Positions 16,873-26,509 of a DNA stretch of 64,000 bases are shown here, piece after piece. The stretch is taken from the NCBI GenBank assembly GCA_016841325.1, contig JAENZJ010000001.1, positions 62,001 to 126,000 of the forward strand. The letters are read 5' to 3'. This stretch comes from Thermincola carboxydiphila (GTDB lineage Bacteria; Bacillota; Thermincolia; Thermincolales; UBA2595). Below the pieces are notes generated by a model. It was not told the origin of the DNA, did not search any database, and saw nothing but the letters and a program-made list of their open reading frames with translations. Position 1 is the stretch's first letter. Every line of letters starts with the position of its first letter. The position numbers and the translations under genes are program-made.

Positions 16873-18021
16873 ATGAAAATACTTGAAGTTATAACCCTGG
16901 GTGAAATTGGCGGGGCTCAGAATGTTCTGGTTGATCTGGTCAAAGGATTTTCGGATCGTTTCGATGCTGAGGTTGATGTGGCTTTCGGGGCGGGTAATTA
17001 TTTGTCAGAAGCTTTGCCAAATGGTTTTCAAGGTGAAATAATACAAATTCCTTTTTTAAAAAGGAGCATCAGTATAAATAATGATATTAAGGCATTTCTT
17101 TATTTAAGAAACTTATGTCAACAAAAGAAATATGACATTGTGCACTGCCACAGTTCCAAAGCTGCCTGGCTGGGCAGGTTAGCGGCGCGTTTAGCCGGTA
17201 TTCCGGGAATTTGCGTTACAGTCCACGGTCTTTCATATGTATCCGGGGATTCGCAGCTTAAGAGACTGGTATATAAAAACATTGAAAGACTACTGTTACC
17301 TCTGAACTCAGAATATGTTTTTGTTTCCCCTGATGATATGCTGGCTATGAATATGCTTGGCCTGAGCCGGGAGAAGTCTAAAGTAATACCAAATGGGAGA
17401 GCGGTTCCCGCAAAGCCGGACGAAGGACTGCGGGAGCTACTGGGGATTGATGGCGCTGTGCCCTTGGTATGTATGGTAGGGCGGCTTTCGTTTCAAAAGA
17501 ACCCCTTTTTATTTTTCAGAATTGCAAAACAGGTCTTGCAGAAATACCCAAAGAAACCGGCAGCACCACACTTTGTCCTGATTGGAGATGGGCCCATGAG
17601 ACAGGAATGCGAGGCCTATCTTAATAAAGAGGCGCTAACTGATTTTGTTCACTTAACAGGGGATATGGAAGACGCCGGTCGGTACTTTTGGGATTCTGAT
17701 ATTGCTGTACTTACTTCAAATTATGAATCATGTCCGCTGGTCATTATTGAGGCTATGGCAACCGGAACCCCAGTTGTTGCAAGTGATGTAATAGGCACCC
17801 GGCATATTATTAACCATGGGGAGGATGGCTATTTGTTTGCTCTTAATCAGGAAGGCGAAGCTGTTGAATATATAATGCAATTATTGCTGGACAGGGGGCT
17901 GGCAGATGAAATGGGTAATAAGGCTAAAGCCAGTTTTAGCAAGAAGTACAGGATTGACAGAATGGTTGATGATTACGCAGAGTATTTCGGTTTGAAACCG
18001 AAAACCGGAGAGGATATATGA
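16873..18021 (+). CDS. GT4 family glycosyltransferase
   Basis: This 382-residue GT-B enzyme has an N-terminal acceptor domain (TLGEIGGAQNVLVDL, HCHSSKAAWLGRLAARL) and a C-terminal donor domain (VCMVGRLSFQKNP; ESCPLVIIEAMATGTPVV with the E-x7-E pattern). It likely adds one sugar to the growing lipid-linked chain on the cytoplasmic face. ATG 16873 lies two bases after the previous stop. The longer frame from 16849 would overlap it. Acceptor and donor cannot be assigned. Confidence 0.88.
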   Translation: MKILEVITLGEIGGAQNVLVDLVKGFSDRFDAEVDVAFGAGNYLSEALPNGFQGEIIQIPFLKRSISINNDIKAFLYLRNLCQQKKYDIVHCHSSKAAWLGRLAARLAGIPGICVTVHGLSYVSGDSQLKRLVYKNIERLLLPLNSEYVFVSPDDMLAMNMLGLSREKSKVIPNGRAVPAKPDEGLRELLGIDGAVPLVCMVGRLSFQKNPFLFFRIAKQVLQKYPKKPAAPHFVLIGDGPMRQECEAYLNKEALTDFVHLTGDMEDAGRYFWDSDIAVLTSNYESCPLVIIEAMATGTPVVASDVIGTRHIINHGEDGYLFALNQEGEAVEYIMQLLLDRGLADEMGNKAKASFSKKYRIDRMVDDYAEYFGLKPKTGEDI

Positions 18022-19283
18022 TGATTTCCGGTGAGAAAAAATTCGATGCTATTGTATGCCTGTCGCAGATTGACTGGGATTTCCTGTGGCAGCGGACCCA
18101 GGAAATAATGAGCCAGTTTGCGAAAATGGGGTATCCGGTGCTGTTTGTTGAGAATACGGGGGTAAGGGTTCCGAATATTAAAGATGTGCCCCGGGTCTGG
18201 TACAGGTTGAAAAAGGCTGTCCGGTCGCTCCAGGGAACCAATTTTGCAGATAGTCACAGTAATATCAGGGTATTTAGTCCAATGGCCCTGCCTTTTCCTT
18301 ACTCCTGGTCAGCCCGGAAATTAAACAGTGCACTGATTCACCGTGAAATTGACCGGTTTAGCAGGGAAACGGGGGTTCCCATAAAAAGAATCTTGCTGTG
18401 GTCATATATGACGACACCTTTAGCAGTTGATCTGGCTGAGAGTCTGCCATGGGCAGGAGTTGTGGTTGATCTGGTCAGTGACCCCTGTAAGGTCCCGGGC
18501 GCTGAGCGGATCGTGCCTTACCACCGGAAAATGTTGCAAAAGGCGGATGTGATTTTCTGTGCCTCGGTCCCGGTTATGAAGAATATTAAAAACTATGTTG
18601 AAAGCTTAGGGTACAAGAAGATTCAATTATTTGAAGACGGGTTTTCCACCAGGTTAATAGATATGGTAGAAGAACATAGAAAAAATGGTGCAGTACTAGA
18701 TAAAACAACGGTAAACGATGAAAGGCGAGTTGCTGTGTATATAGGAGGGGTCAATGATAAAATATGGTGGGATGCAGTTACGGTGATGGCAAGGACATTT
18801 CCTGATATCCTTTTTATGTTTGCCGGGCCGAAACAATTAACAGGGTCCCAAAAGCATATTTTATCATTGCATGAATCTGATTTGTCCTGTGAGGGGGTTG
18901 GCAGAAATGTTGCCTGGCATCCCCCGTTTAAGGAATACCGTGAATTAGGATTTTTTCTTGAAGGGTGCTGTGCCGGACTGATTCCGTACGTACCTACTCC
19001 TTACGTTGCTGAAATGCGGCCTGCCAAGATAAATGAATACCTGGTCATGGGGCTGCCGATAGTTGGGACGAGGATGCCGGAATTGGAGCGCCTGGCAGCA
19101 GATTACGGGCCGGGGATTGTCTACCTGGCGGATAACGTGGATGACTTTGCGGACAAACTGCGGGAGGCGCTGGATGAGGATTGTGAGCAATTTAGGGAGA
19201 AGCGGAGAGAAATTGCCCGTACCCGTTCTTGGAAAAGAGTTTGCTTCAGGGTCAAAAATGAACTCAATGGCTTGCTTTACTGA
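18021..19283 (+). CDS. Glycosyltransferase, TuaH-like GT-B family
   Basis: This protein of about 420 residues resembles the TuaH/GT1-like group. The N-terminus reads CLSQIDWDFLWQRTQEIM, and the donor half contains YIGGVNDKIWWDA and LIPYVPTPYVAEMRPAKINEYLVMG (two adjoining motifs). TuaH acts in teichuronic acid synthesis in B. subtilis. ATG 18021 is preceded by GGAGAGG at good spacing; ATG 18018 is also possible. It overlaps the stop of the previous gene. It is the last gene before base composition shifts to AT-rich. Confidence 0.82.
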   Translation: MISGEKKFDAIVCLSQIDWDFLWQRTQEIMSQFAKMGYPVLFVENTGVRVPNIKDVPRVWYRLKKAVRSLQGTNFADSHSNIRVFSPMALPFPYSWSARKLNSALIHREIDRFSRETGVPIKRILLWSYMTTPLAVDLAESLPWAGVVVDLVSDPCKVPGAERIVPYHRKMLQKADVIFCASVPVMKNIKNYVESLGYKKIQLFEDGFSTRLIDMVEEHRKNGAVLDKTTVNDERRVAVYIGGVNDKIWWDAVTVMARTFPDILFMFAGPKQLTGSQKHILSLHESDLSCEGVGRNVAWHPPFKEYRELGFFLEGCCAGLIPYVPTPYVAEMRPAKINEYLVMGLPIVGTRMPELERLAADYGPGIVYLADNVDDFADKLREALDEDCEQFREKRREIARTRSWKRVCFRVKNELNGLLY

Positions 19284-19330
19284 TTACAAATAATTTGGAG
19301 CTTTGTGCTTTAGAGGGGTAAGGAAAGTCA

Positions 19331-20638
19331 ATGAAAAAATCTGTTCTTAATAAGACAAAGCACATTGTTTTAAGGGTTATTTTCAAAACAGGGATGGCGC
19401 TAAGACCTTTCTTAAGTAAAATGCTTCCGGGATTTTTAAAATTTAAATTTAGGAAGTTAAACTCTTGGATAATAGACACCAACTATTCTTCCGGTAATTT
19501 TAAAGGGGATAAACATGTTAATGAGAATCTAAAGGCAGGAATAAATCTGATTGGTTATATCCGGGCTGAGATGGGAATTGGGGAATCATGCCGTGTCGCA
19601 GCAAAAGCAATCAAAACAACAGGAATCCCCTTTGGAATAATAAACGTTTCTGCGGGCAACCCGGCCAGAATGAATGATTTATCATGGAAATGCAAAGAAA
19701 TTGCAGCACCTTTATATAATACTAATTTGATAGTTATTAATGCTGAACAGATTCCGATTTTATATGCCCATCTTGGACCGGGCAAATTTAACGGACATTA
19801 CAATATAGGGTATTGGGCCTGGGAACTTCCTGATTTTCCTGATGAATGGTGCAGTAGTTTTAATATGGTACATGAAGTATGGGTGCCATCTAACTTTGTT
19901 TTGGAATCTGTTTCACGAAAATCCCCAGTACCGGTTATCAGAATTCCTCATGCTATACAAGTTGAATACTCCCAAAATATTGATCGAAGCTTTTTTAAGC
20001 TGCCTGACAATCAATTTTTGTTTCTTTCAATGTATGATACTCACAGTACCCAAGCAAGAAAAAATCCTGAGGCGGTGATTGAGGCATTTAGAATTGCTTT
20101 TAGTAAAAATGACACTTCTGTTGGCTTGGTTTTAAAGGTAAATAACCCAAAAAGCTGTCCTGAAGAAATAAATAAGGTTAAAGAATTAGTTAAAGGATAT
20201 TCGAACATATACCTTATTGACGAAATCTTTAGTCGTGAAATAGTTAATGCCTTGATAAACGCGGTTGATTGCTTTGTATCTCTGCATAGATCAGAAGGGT
20301 TTGGTCTTATTATGGCGGAAGCGATGTATCTGGGTAAACCGGTTATTGGGACCAATTGGTCAGGAAATACAGATTTTATGAATAGTACGAATTCCTGTGT
20401 AGTGGATTATAAGCTAATAAATGTTGGTAACGATTTTGGGCCATATAAATCTTATCAGGTCTGGGCGGATCCTGATACTAAGCAGGCAGCTGACTATATG
20501 TTGAGGCTTGTTTCTGACAAGGAATGGCGGGAAAGGACTGCAAAAAAGGGTCAAGAGAATATTTATAAGAATTTTTCTCCAAAAGTTGTGGGGGAAATGA
20601 TTCAGAATCGTTTGAAACGGCTGGAGTTGTGGAGTTAG
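19331..20638 (+). CDS. GT4-like glycosyltransferase
   Basis: This 435-residue GT-B glycosyltransferase has a basic, possibly membrane-associated N-terminus (about 1-40). Its N-domain reads LIGYIRAEMGIGESCRVAA, and its C-domain contains LHRSEGFGLIMAEAMYLGKPVIG, the GT4 E-x7-E region split across adjoining motifs. Codon use is AT-rich compared with the genes before it. It is the first gene of the first AT-rich cassette and lies just upstream of an ABC exporter. Substrates cannot be assigned. Confidence 0.83.
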   Translation: MKKSVLNKTKHIVLRVIFKTGMALRPFLSKMLPGFLKFKFRKLNSWIIDTNYSSGNFKGDKHVNENLKAGINLIGYIRAEMGIGESCRVAAKAIKTTGIPFGIINVSAGNPARMNDLSWKCKEIAAPLYNTNLIVINAEQIPILYAHLGPGKFNGHYNIGYWAWELPDFPDEWCSSFNMVHEVWVPSNFVLESVSRKSPVPVIRIPHAIQVEYSQNIDRSFFKLPDNQFLFLSMYDTHSTQARKNPEAVIEAFRIAFSKNDTSVGLVLKVNNPKSCPEEINKVKELVKGYSNIYLIDEIFSREIVNALINAVDCFVSLHRSEGFGLIMAEAMYLGKPVIGTNWSGNTDFMNSTNSCVVDYKLINVGNDFGPYKSYQVWADPDTKQAADYMLRLVSDKEWRERTAKKGQENIYKNFSPKVVGEMIQNRLKRLELWS

Positions 20639-20672
20639 TTGTTTTGGGAAATGTTTGCGAAGGGTTGAAGCT

Positions 20673-21449
20673 ATGTTAGGTACGATAAAAGAAATAATTG
20701 CTTATAGAGAAATGTTAAAAAACATGGTTGTTAAGGAGTTGCGACAAAGATACAAGGGGTCAATATTAGGATTCCTTTGGACGTTTCTGAATCCTTTTTT
20801 AATGTTGGTTGTATATAGTCTGGTGTTTTCAACCATTATGCGGATTGATATGGATAATTATTCTTACTTTTTATTTGCAGGTTTACTGCCTTGGATGTTT
20901 TTTTCAAACTCTATTTTGATTAGTGCCGGAGTGGTAGTTCAAAATTCAAACCTGATAAAGAAGATATATTTCCCACGTGAAATTTTACCTATTTCAGTAA
21001 CTTTGTCAGGATTGGTAAACTACATTTTGAGTTTTATAATATTAATACCGGCCATGTTAATTTTTAAAATTCAACCTACCGAGGCTATAATTGTCTTACC
21101 TGTAGTAATAATTATACAACTGGTTATGGTCATGGGTTTTTCTTTGTGGATTGCTGGTTTGAACGTGTATTTTCGTGATTTAGAGCATATTCTATCAGTA
21201 TTTTTAATGGCGTGGTTTTATTTGACACCAATAATTTATCCTTTGAGAATGATACCCGAAAAATATTTAATGCTGATAAATTTGAACCCTGTTGCGCCGA
21301 TTATGATCGCTTATCAGGATATCTTATATTATGGTGTTTTCCCTGAATGGACTTACTTAGGTTACGATTTGCTTTTTTCGATAATTCTGCTATTTACCGG
21401 ATTAGTAGTATATGGACGATTAAAACGTAATTTTGCAGAAGAAATTTAA
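20673..21449 (+). CDS. wzm: Polysaccharide ABC exporter, permease subunit (Wzm/TagG type)
   Basis: This 258-residue membrane protein has about six membrane segments and the ABC-2 signature start (VVKELRQRYKGSILGFLW), plus LLPWMFFSNSI and LTPIIYPLRMIP. With the ATPase that follows 17 bases later it forms an exporter for lipid-linked polysaccharide. ATG 20673 is preferred over a start at 20655 because it gives the usual N-terminus. It resembles the second permease at 42875 only at family level, so the two systems are probably distinct in origin. Confidence 0.92.
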   Translation: MLGTIKEIIAYREMLKNMVVKELRQRYKGSILGFLWTFLNPFLMLVVYSLVFSTIMRIDMDNYSYFLFAGLLPWMFFSNSILISAGVVVQNSNLIKKIYFPREILPISVTLSGLVNYILSFIILIPAMLIFKIQPTEAIIVLPVVIIIQLVMVMGFSLWIAGLNVYFRDLEHILSVFLMAWFYLTPIIYPLRMIPEKYLMLINLNPVAPIMIAYQDILYYGVFPEWTYLGYDLLFSIILLFTGLVVYGRLKRNFAEEI

Positions 21450-21466
21450 TTAAGAATGGTGGTTTT

Positions 21467-22729
21467 ATGACTGTTATAGAAGTAAAAAATCTCTGGAAGA
21501 AATACCGGTTATATCACGAGAAGAGGCCTTCCCTTAAAGAGACAGTCTTGTTTAAAGGAAGAGGCCGATGGGAAGATTTTTGGGTACTCAAAAATATTAA
21601 CCTGAAAATCGAAAAAGGGGCAACTGTGGGTTTAATAGGTGAAAATGGGTCTGGAAAGAGTACCTTCCTTAAACTATTAACTAAAATTATTTATCCCAAT
21701 GAAGGGGAACTTAATATTAAAGGCCGTGTATCTAGTTTATTGGAACTTGGTGCTGGATTTCATCCTGACTTTACTGGCAGAGAAAATATCTATTTTAATT
21801 CGTCCATTTTTGGTCTTACCAAAAAGGAAATTGATAGAAGGGTTGATGATATAATCAGTTTTTCCGAATTGAGGGATTTTATTGACAATCCGGTACGTAG
21901 TTATTCATCTGGTATGTATATGAGATTGGCTTTTGCTACTGCGATCAATGTTGATCCCGATATTTTGCTTATAGACGAGGTATTAGCTGTAGGGGATGCA
22001 GCTTTTCAGAAAAAATGCTTTAACAGAATTAAAGACTTCAAAAACCAGAAAAAAACTATTGTTTTTGTTTCCCACGACCACAGTATTGTTGAAAAACTTT
22101 GTAATAAAGCTGCTTGGTTACATAATGGTGAATTACAATTTTTTGGTGATACAAAGGAAGCAGTAAACTTATATTTGGATTATTTATCAAGTAAACAGGA
22201 AAAACGAATGGCAGACGAACACGATTCTGAACCGGAAGTAGTCGTGCATAATGGAACAACCGTTGACGCTGGTAATGATAAAAAAGGACCGGAACGATGG
22301 GGTACAGGGGAAATCATGATAACAGATGTTAAAATGTTTGGTATGGAACGAAGAGAAAAATACTTTTTTGAAACCGGGGAGTCCATGGAGGTTGAAATTC
22401 ATTACAGAGTACATAGGATGGTTGATAATTCCGTTTTTGGGGTGGGATTTTTTCGGAATGATGGTTTGCAGTGTTATGGTACAAATACCTTTATTGACAA
22501 AATCAATATAGATAACTTGCAACCAGAGGGTGTTATAAAGTTTCAGACTGATTCTATGAATTTGTTAGAAGGTAAATACTATCTTGATGTTGCAGTACAT
22601 GATGATCAGGGTTGGGCTTATGATTACATAGTCAGAAGATGTACTTTTGAAGTAGCTTCCAGAATAACAGATGTCGGAGTAGCTAGGATACCACACAAAT
22701 GGGTAATAAACAACGCTGAGGTGTTTTGA
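21467..22729 (+). CDS. wzt: Polysaccharide ABC exporter ATPase with C-terminal carbohydrate-recognition domain (Wzt type)
   Basis: This 420-residue ATPase energises export of a finished glycan. The nucleotide-binding domain has Walker A GENGSGKST (58-66), signature YSSGMYMRL and Walker B DILLIDEVLAVGD. Residues from about 265 form a Wzt_C-type beta domain (GVGFFRNDGLQCYGTNTFI). In E. coli O8/O9a this domain recognises the modified chain end before export. The next gene, overlapping by one base, encodes a coiled-coil methyltransferase that could make such an end cap. Confidence 0.92.
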   Translation: MTVIEVKNLWKKYRLYHEKRPSLKETVLFKGRGRWEDFWVLKNINLKIEKGATVGLIGENGSGKSTFLKLLTKIIYPNEGELNIKGRVSSLLELGAGFHPDFTGRENIYFNSSIFGLTKKEIDRRVDDIISFSELRDFIDNPVRSYSSGMYMRLAFATAINVDPDILLIDEVLAVGDAAFQKKCFNRIKDFKNQKKTIVFVSHDHSIVEKLCNKAAWLHNGELQFFGDTKEAVNLYLDYLSSKQEKRMADEHDSEPEVVVHNGTTVDAGNDKKGPERWGTGEIMITDVKMFGMERREKYFFETGESMEVEIHYRVHRMVDNSVFGVGFFRNDGLQCYGTNTFIDKINIDNLQPEGVIKFQTDSMNLLEGKYYLDVAVHDDQGWAYDYIVRRCTFEVASRITDVGVARIPHKWVINNAEVF

Positions 22730-23922
22730 TGAAAGACGTTAATCCAAATGTTAAAAGTATTGCTAATTTAATAAAAAAGAATTTGCCTGACACTTTTAAT
22801 AGTAATGGCAGTAGCGCTGAAACACAAGGTGTTTATGATACATCGGAACTTATAAAGGCCGCTAAAGCGTATAATGATACATGGTATTATGAGCTTCATA
22901 GGCCTTTAGTTTCTAATAGAAAGTTTATCGGAAAGGTAGTTGTCTTTTTTAAAAAAGTTGTTCGTAGAATTCTTCATCCATGGTTAACGAAGCCTTTATT
23001 TGAAGATCAGATTAGATTTAATAGTTCAGTAACTTGGGCATTAAACGAAATCAAGGAAAATTTAGAGAGTATTAACAGGGATATGATAGAAATAAAACAG
23101 GAGAAAGACTTCTCGAAGAATTTGACTAATGAGATGACAACAAATATTAATAAGTTTAAAGTGGAAATGAATAATAAACTTGAAAAGACTTTGAACTGTA
23201 TTAAACCAATTACAGAACAAGTCAGAGATGTAAATGAGTTACAGGACTTTGATTACTTACTATTTGAAAACAGATTCAGAGGTGAACGTTCAGACATAAA
23301 AAAAAGACAGACCATTTATCTAAAATACTTTTCGAATCAAGAGAATGTACTTGATATCGGGTGTGGTAGAGGTGAATTTATTGAACTTTTAAATGAACAT
23401 AAAATATCAGCTCAAGGAATAGACGTAAATGAAGACATGGTGGCACTTTGCCAAAGTTTAAATTTACCTGTCACTAAAGCAGAGGCCTTAAATTATTTGG
23501 AAGAACTTCCCGGTAATTCTTTAGGAGGTATCTTTTTGGGGCAGGTTGTTGAACATCTGAAACCAAGAGACTTGATAGAGATTGTTAAATTGGCTTATCA
23601 GAAATTAAGACCTGGGGCTTGTCTAATTGCAGAAACGCCCAATCCCCTAACTTTAGGTATATTTAGCAGCTTCTTTTACCAGGATATTACTCACTATCAA
23701 CCGGTACATCCGGAAACTTTAAAATTTATTTTTGAAACTTCGGGGTTTAAGCCTCTCGATGTTATATTTCTTTCTCCTTTCCCAGAAGAGTCCAAGCTTG
23801 AGTTATTATTGGATAACGAGAATTTATTAGAAACGGAAAAGCTAAACAAAAATATTGAAAAATTAAACAGTTTGATATTTGATAGTCAGGATTATGCCGT
23901 GGTTGGCTGGAAACAAGATTGA
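22729..23922 (+). CDS. Coiled-coil SAM-dependent methyltransferase, possible chain-end capping enzyme
   Basis: This 397-residue protein has a basic amphipathic N-terminal part (about 60-95), a heptad-rich coiled coil (about 100-172) and a class I methyltransferase domain (about 180-397). Motif I is VLDIGCGRGEF (207-217), followed by GQVVEHL and LIAETPNP. ATG 22729 overlaps the wzt stop by one base. The combination of Wzt_C exporter and coiled-coil methyltransferase resembles the O9a WbdD/Wzt logic, in which methylation stops chain growth and signals export. No kinase domain is present. The capping role is inferred. Confidence 0.82.
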   Translation: MKDVNPNVKSIANLIKKNLPDTFNSNGSSAETQGVYDTSELIKAAKAYNDTWYYELHRPLVSNRKFIGKVVVFFKKVVRRILHPWLTKPLFEDQIRFNSSVTWALNEIKENLESINRDMIEIKQEKDFSKNLTNEMTTNINKFKVEMNNKLEKTLNCIKPITEQVRDVNELQDFDYLLFENRFRGERSDIKKRQTIYLKYFSNQENVLDIGCGRGEFIELLNEHKISAQGIDVNEDMVALCQSLNLPVTKAEALNYLEELPGNSLGGIFLGQVVEHLKPRDLIEIVKLAYQKLRPGACLIAETPNPLTLGIFSSFFYQDITHYQPVHPETLKFIFETSGFKPLDVIFLSPFPEESKLELLLDNENLLETEKLNKNIEKLNSLIFDSQDYAVVGWKQD

Positions 23923-23935
23923 AAGAGGTGTAACA

Positions 23936-24988
23936 GTGAAGAAGAATAAGAGGGTAGTAATATGTACTGCTCAGGTTCCATTTGTCAGTGGGGGTGCGGA
24001 AATCCATGTTGAAGCACTAAATAGAGAGCTTTTAAAAAGAGGCTTTAATTCAACTATCGTACGTGTTCCATTTAAGTGGTATCCTAAGGTAGAAATAATG
24101 AAGCATGCTTTTGCGTGGCGGTTATTGGATTTGAGTGAAAGCAATGGTATGAAGATTGATCTAGTAATACCAACAAAATTTCCATCGTATGGGATAAAGC
24201 ATGAAAACAAAGTAACCTGGTTAATTCATCAGTTTCGGCAAATCTACGACCTTTACGGGACCCAGTATTCTGATTTTACCAATGATCCTGAGGATATTGA
24301 AATAAGGGATATGATTATAAGGTTTGATAACAGAACTCTTTCAGAATCTAAAAAGATTTTCACCAATGCCCAAAATACTGCAGATAGACTGAAAAAATAT
24401 AACGGTATACAAGGACAAGCTCTCTACCATCCACCACAGCATGTTGGTAATTACTATTGCGGTGAATATGGGAAGTATGTTCTTTCTATTGGACGACTTG
24501 ATTCAATAAAAAGAGTCGATGTGTTGATTAATGCTATGAAATACGTGAAAAGTGATATAAAGTGCCTAATTGGTGGGATTGGTCCTGATAAAGAAAAACT
24601 GGAAAAAATGGTTAACAAAAATAAGTTAGAGCATAAGGTGAAATTTTTGGGCTTTGTGGATGATAAAGATTTGATAAATTTATATGCTAATTGCCTTGCA
24701 GTATATTATGCTCCTTTTGATGAAGATTATGGTTATGTAACTTTGGAGGCTTTTCTTTCTAAGAAACCGGTTATAACCACTTGCGATGCCGGTGGGGTTT
24801 TGGAATTTGTTGAAGACGAAGTTAATGGTTTTGTCACCGAAGGTAATCCAAAAGAAATAGCTAATAAGATAGATTATTTGGTTGATCATGAAAGTATTTG
24901 TATGGAGTTTGGCCACAATGGTTGGAAGAAAGCATCCCCAATTAGTTGGGATGTAGTAATTGATGAATTAACTTCAACAATTAGATAA
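23936..24988 (+). CDS. GT4 family glycosyltransferase
   Basis: This 350-residue GT-B enzyme starts at GTG 23936, behind AAGAGGTG. The longer frame from 23879 runs into the previous gene. The N-domain has TAQVPFVSGGAEIHVEAL; the donor domain has LSIGRLDSIKRVDVLI and APFDEDYGYVTLEAFLSKKPVI (adjoining motifs), fitting GT4. AT-rich codon use matches its neighbours. It would add one residue to the cassette-specific glycan. Confidence 0.86.
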   Translation: MKKNKRVVICTAQVPFVSGGAEIHVEALNRELLKRGFNSTIVRVPFKWYPKVEIMKHAFAWRLLDLSESNGMKIDLVIPTKFPSYGIKHENKVTWLIHQFRQIYDLYGTQYSDFTNDPEDIEIRDMIIRFDNRTLSESKKIFTNAQNTADRLKKYNGIQGQALYHPPQHVGNYYCGEYGKYVLSIGRLDSIKRVDVLINAMKYVKSDIKCLIGGIGPDKEKLEKMVNKNKLEHKVKFLGFVDDKDLINLYANCLAVYYAPFDEDYGYVTLEAFLSKKPVITTCDAGGVLEFVEDEVNGFVTEGNPKEIANKIDYLVDHESICMEFGHNGWKKASPISWDVVIDELTSTIR

Positions 24989-25000
24989 TTGGAGGTGCAA

Positions 25001-26338
25001 ATGAAAGTAGCTTACTTCTCCCCTTTAAACCCCCAAAAGTCAGGTATTTCCGACTATAGCGAAGAACTCTTATTCCATTTTAAAAAGTACTTGGATATTC
25101 ATCTTTTTATAGATGGCTTTAAGCCCAGTAATAAAGTTATCAAAGAAAAATTTCCAATTTTCAATATTAAGGAGTTTGAATATCAACACAATAAGAATAA
25201 ATACAAAGCTTGTATCTATCATATTGGAAATAACCATGAGTTTCATGAGAACATCTATTTACATGCTTTAAAGTATGCTGGTATTGTTGTTATGCATGAC
25301 TATGCAATCCACCATTTGATGGCAGGGATGCTGCTGCAAAAAGGCAAAACGGCAGAGTATTTAGAAGAAATCAGATACAATAATGGTGCAGAAGGTGTAA
25401 ATGAGGCACAAAAGTCTTTAAAGGGTGAAATTGCGCCACTTTGGGAAACATCTTCAATTGATTATCCTATGAATAAAAGGATAATTAATTCTGCAAGGGG
25501 GATTATCGTACATTCCAAGTTTGTAGAAAGGTTAATTAATAAGATTCGGCCAGACGTACCGATTAGGGTCATTCCACACCATTGCGCAAATGTATTGGAA
25601 AATCCTAATGAAGCGAAAGCAATTGCACGGAAAGCCCTTAGAATAGATAGAAAAACCATTGTTTTGGCTTCATTTGGACATATCGTTCCAGCTAAACGTA
25701 TTGATACGGTATTAAGGGCACTAAAGAGGCTGAGTAATGAATATTCAAATTTCATTTATTATCTTGTGGGTGAACAGGCAAAAGGATATAACATAAAGGA
25801 CATGGCAAAGGAATTGGGCATTTCAAAGAAAGTAATATTTACAGGATATACGGATTTAGATACATTTAAAGAGTACATGAAAGCCACAGACATATGCATA
25901 AACCTGCGTTATCCTATTCAAGGAGAGACTTCGGGAAGTTTGCTTCGACTTATGGGGATGGGAAAAACTGTAATAGTTTCGAATGTCGGCTCGTTTGCCG
26001 AACTGCCTTCGAGTACTGTTGAAAAAATTGATGTCGATGATACTGAAGAGGATCAGCTTGTACAGGTATTGACGAAATTTTTTAAAAACTTATCTTTGAT
26101 TCAAGAGGTTGGAGAAAGGGCTCTGACTTATGTTAAGAATTGCTGTTCGTTGGAAGACTCGGCCTTTAGGTACAGCAACTTTGTTGAAAAGGTTGTAAAT
26201 ACACAAGGAGAGCTTGAAACAATAACAGCTCATAAAATTATTCAGGAAATTGCTGAGGATATGGCAGAGGTAGGGGTGATTAAGCATAATGACAGACTAA
26301 TTTACAGCCTCGCAAATTTATTAGGCGATTTATTATAA
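25001..26338 (+). CDS. GT4 family glycosyltransferase
   Basis: This 445-residue enzyme starts YFSPLNPQKSGISDYSEE, an N-terminus seen in a large group of GT4 enzymes from polysaccharide loci. It continues with HDYAIHHLMAG, then VLASFGHIVPAKRIDTVL and a donor-site region GETSGSLLRLMGMGKTVIVS. The usual first glutamate of E-x7-E is present in GETSG, the second less obvious. ATG 25001 sits behind GGAGGTG, 12 bases after the preceding stop. A 172-base repeat-containing gap follows. Confidence 0.84.
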   Translation: MKVAYFSPLNPQKSGISDYSEELLFHFKKYLDIHLFIDGFKPSNKVIKEKFPIFNIKEFEYQHNKNKYKACIYHIGNNHEFHENIYLHALKYAGIVVMHDYAIHHLMAGMLLQKGKTAEYLEEIRYNNGAEGVNEAQKSLKGEIAPLWETSSIDYPMNKRIINSARGIIVHSKFVERLINKIRPDVPIRVIPHHCANVLENPNEAKAIARKALRIDRKTIVLASFGHIVPAKRIDTVLRALKRLSNEYSNFIYYLVGEQAKGYNIKDMAKELGISKKVIFTGYTDLDTFKEYMKATDICINLRYPIQGETSGSLLRLMGMGKTVIVSNVGSFAELPSSTVEKIDVDDTEEDQLVQVLTKFFKNLSLIQEVGERALTYVKNCCSLEDSAFRYSNFVEKVVNTQGELETITAHKIIQEIAEDMAEVGVIKHNDRLIYSLANLLGDLL

Positions 26339-26423
26339 CTTAGTTTTCCGATTAACCCGATTTTTTAATTCACAGTACTTTAAGAAATTTTTGGTGCCGA
26401 TTCTAACAAGAAAATTTATATTA

Positions 26424-26488
26424 GGAATTTCCATTTACATAAAATTATTTACACTCCCGGAATTTCCATTTATAAAAATTAAACTCCC
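26424..26488 (+). repeat. Tandem direct repeat, about 35 bases
   Basis: GGAATTTCCATTTA occurs at 26424 and again at 26459. Both copies run on through A/T-rich sequence to ACTCCC, giving units of 35 and 30 bases. Each unit contains the palindrome GGAAATTCC-like GGAATTTCC. No terminator was seen in this gap. Confidence 0.75.
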
Positions 26489-26509
26489 AAAATATTTTGA
26501 GGTGAATCT

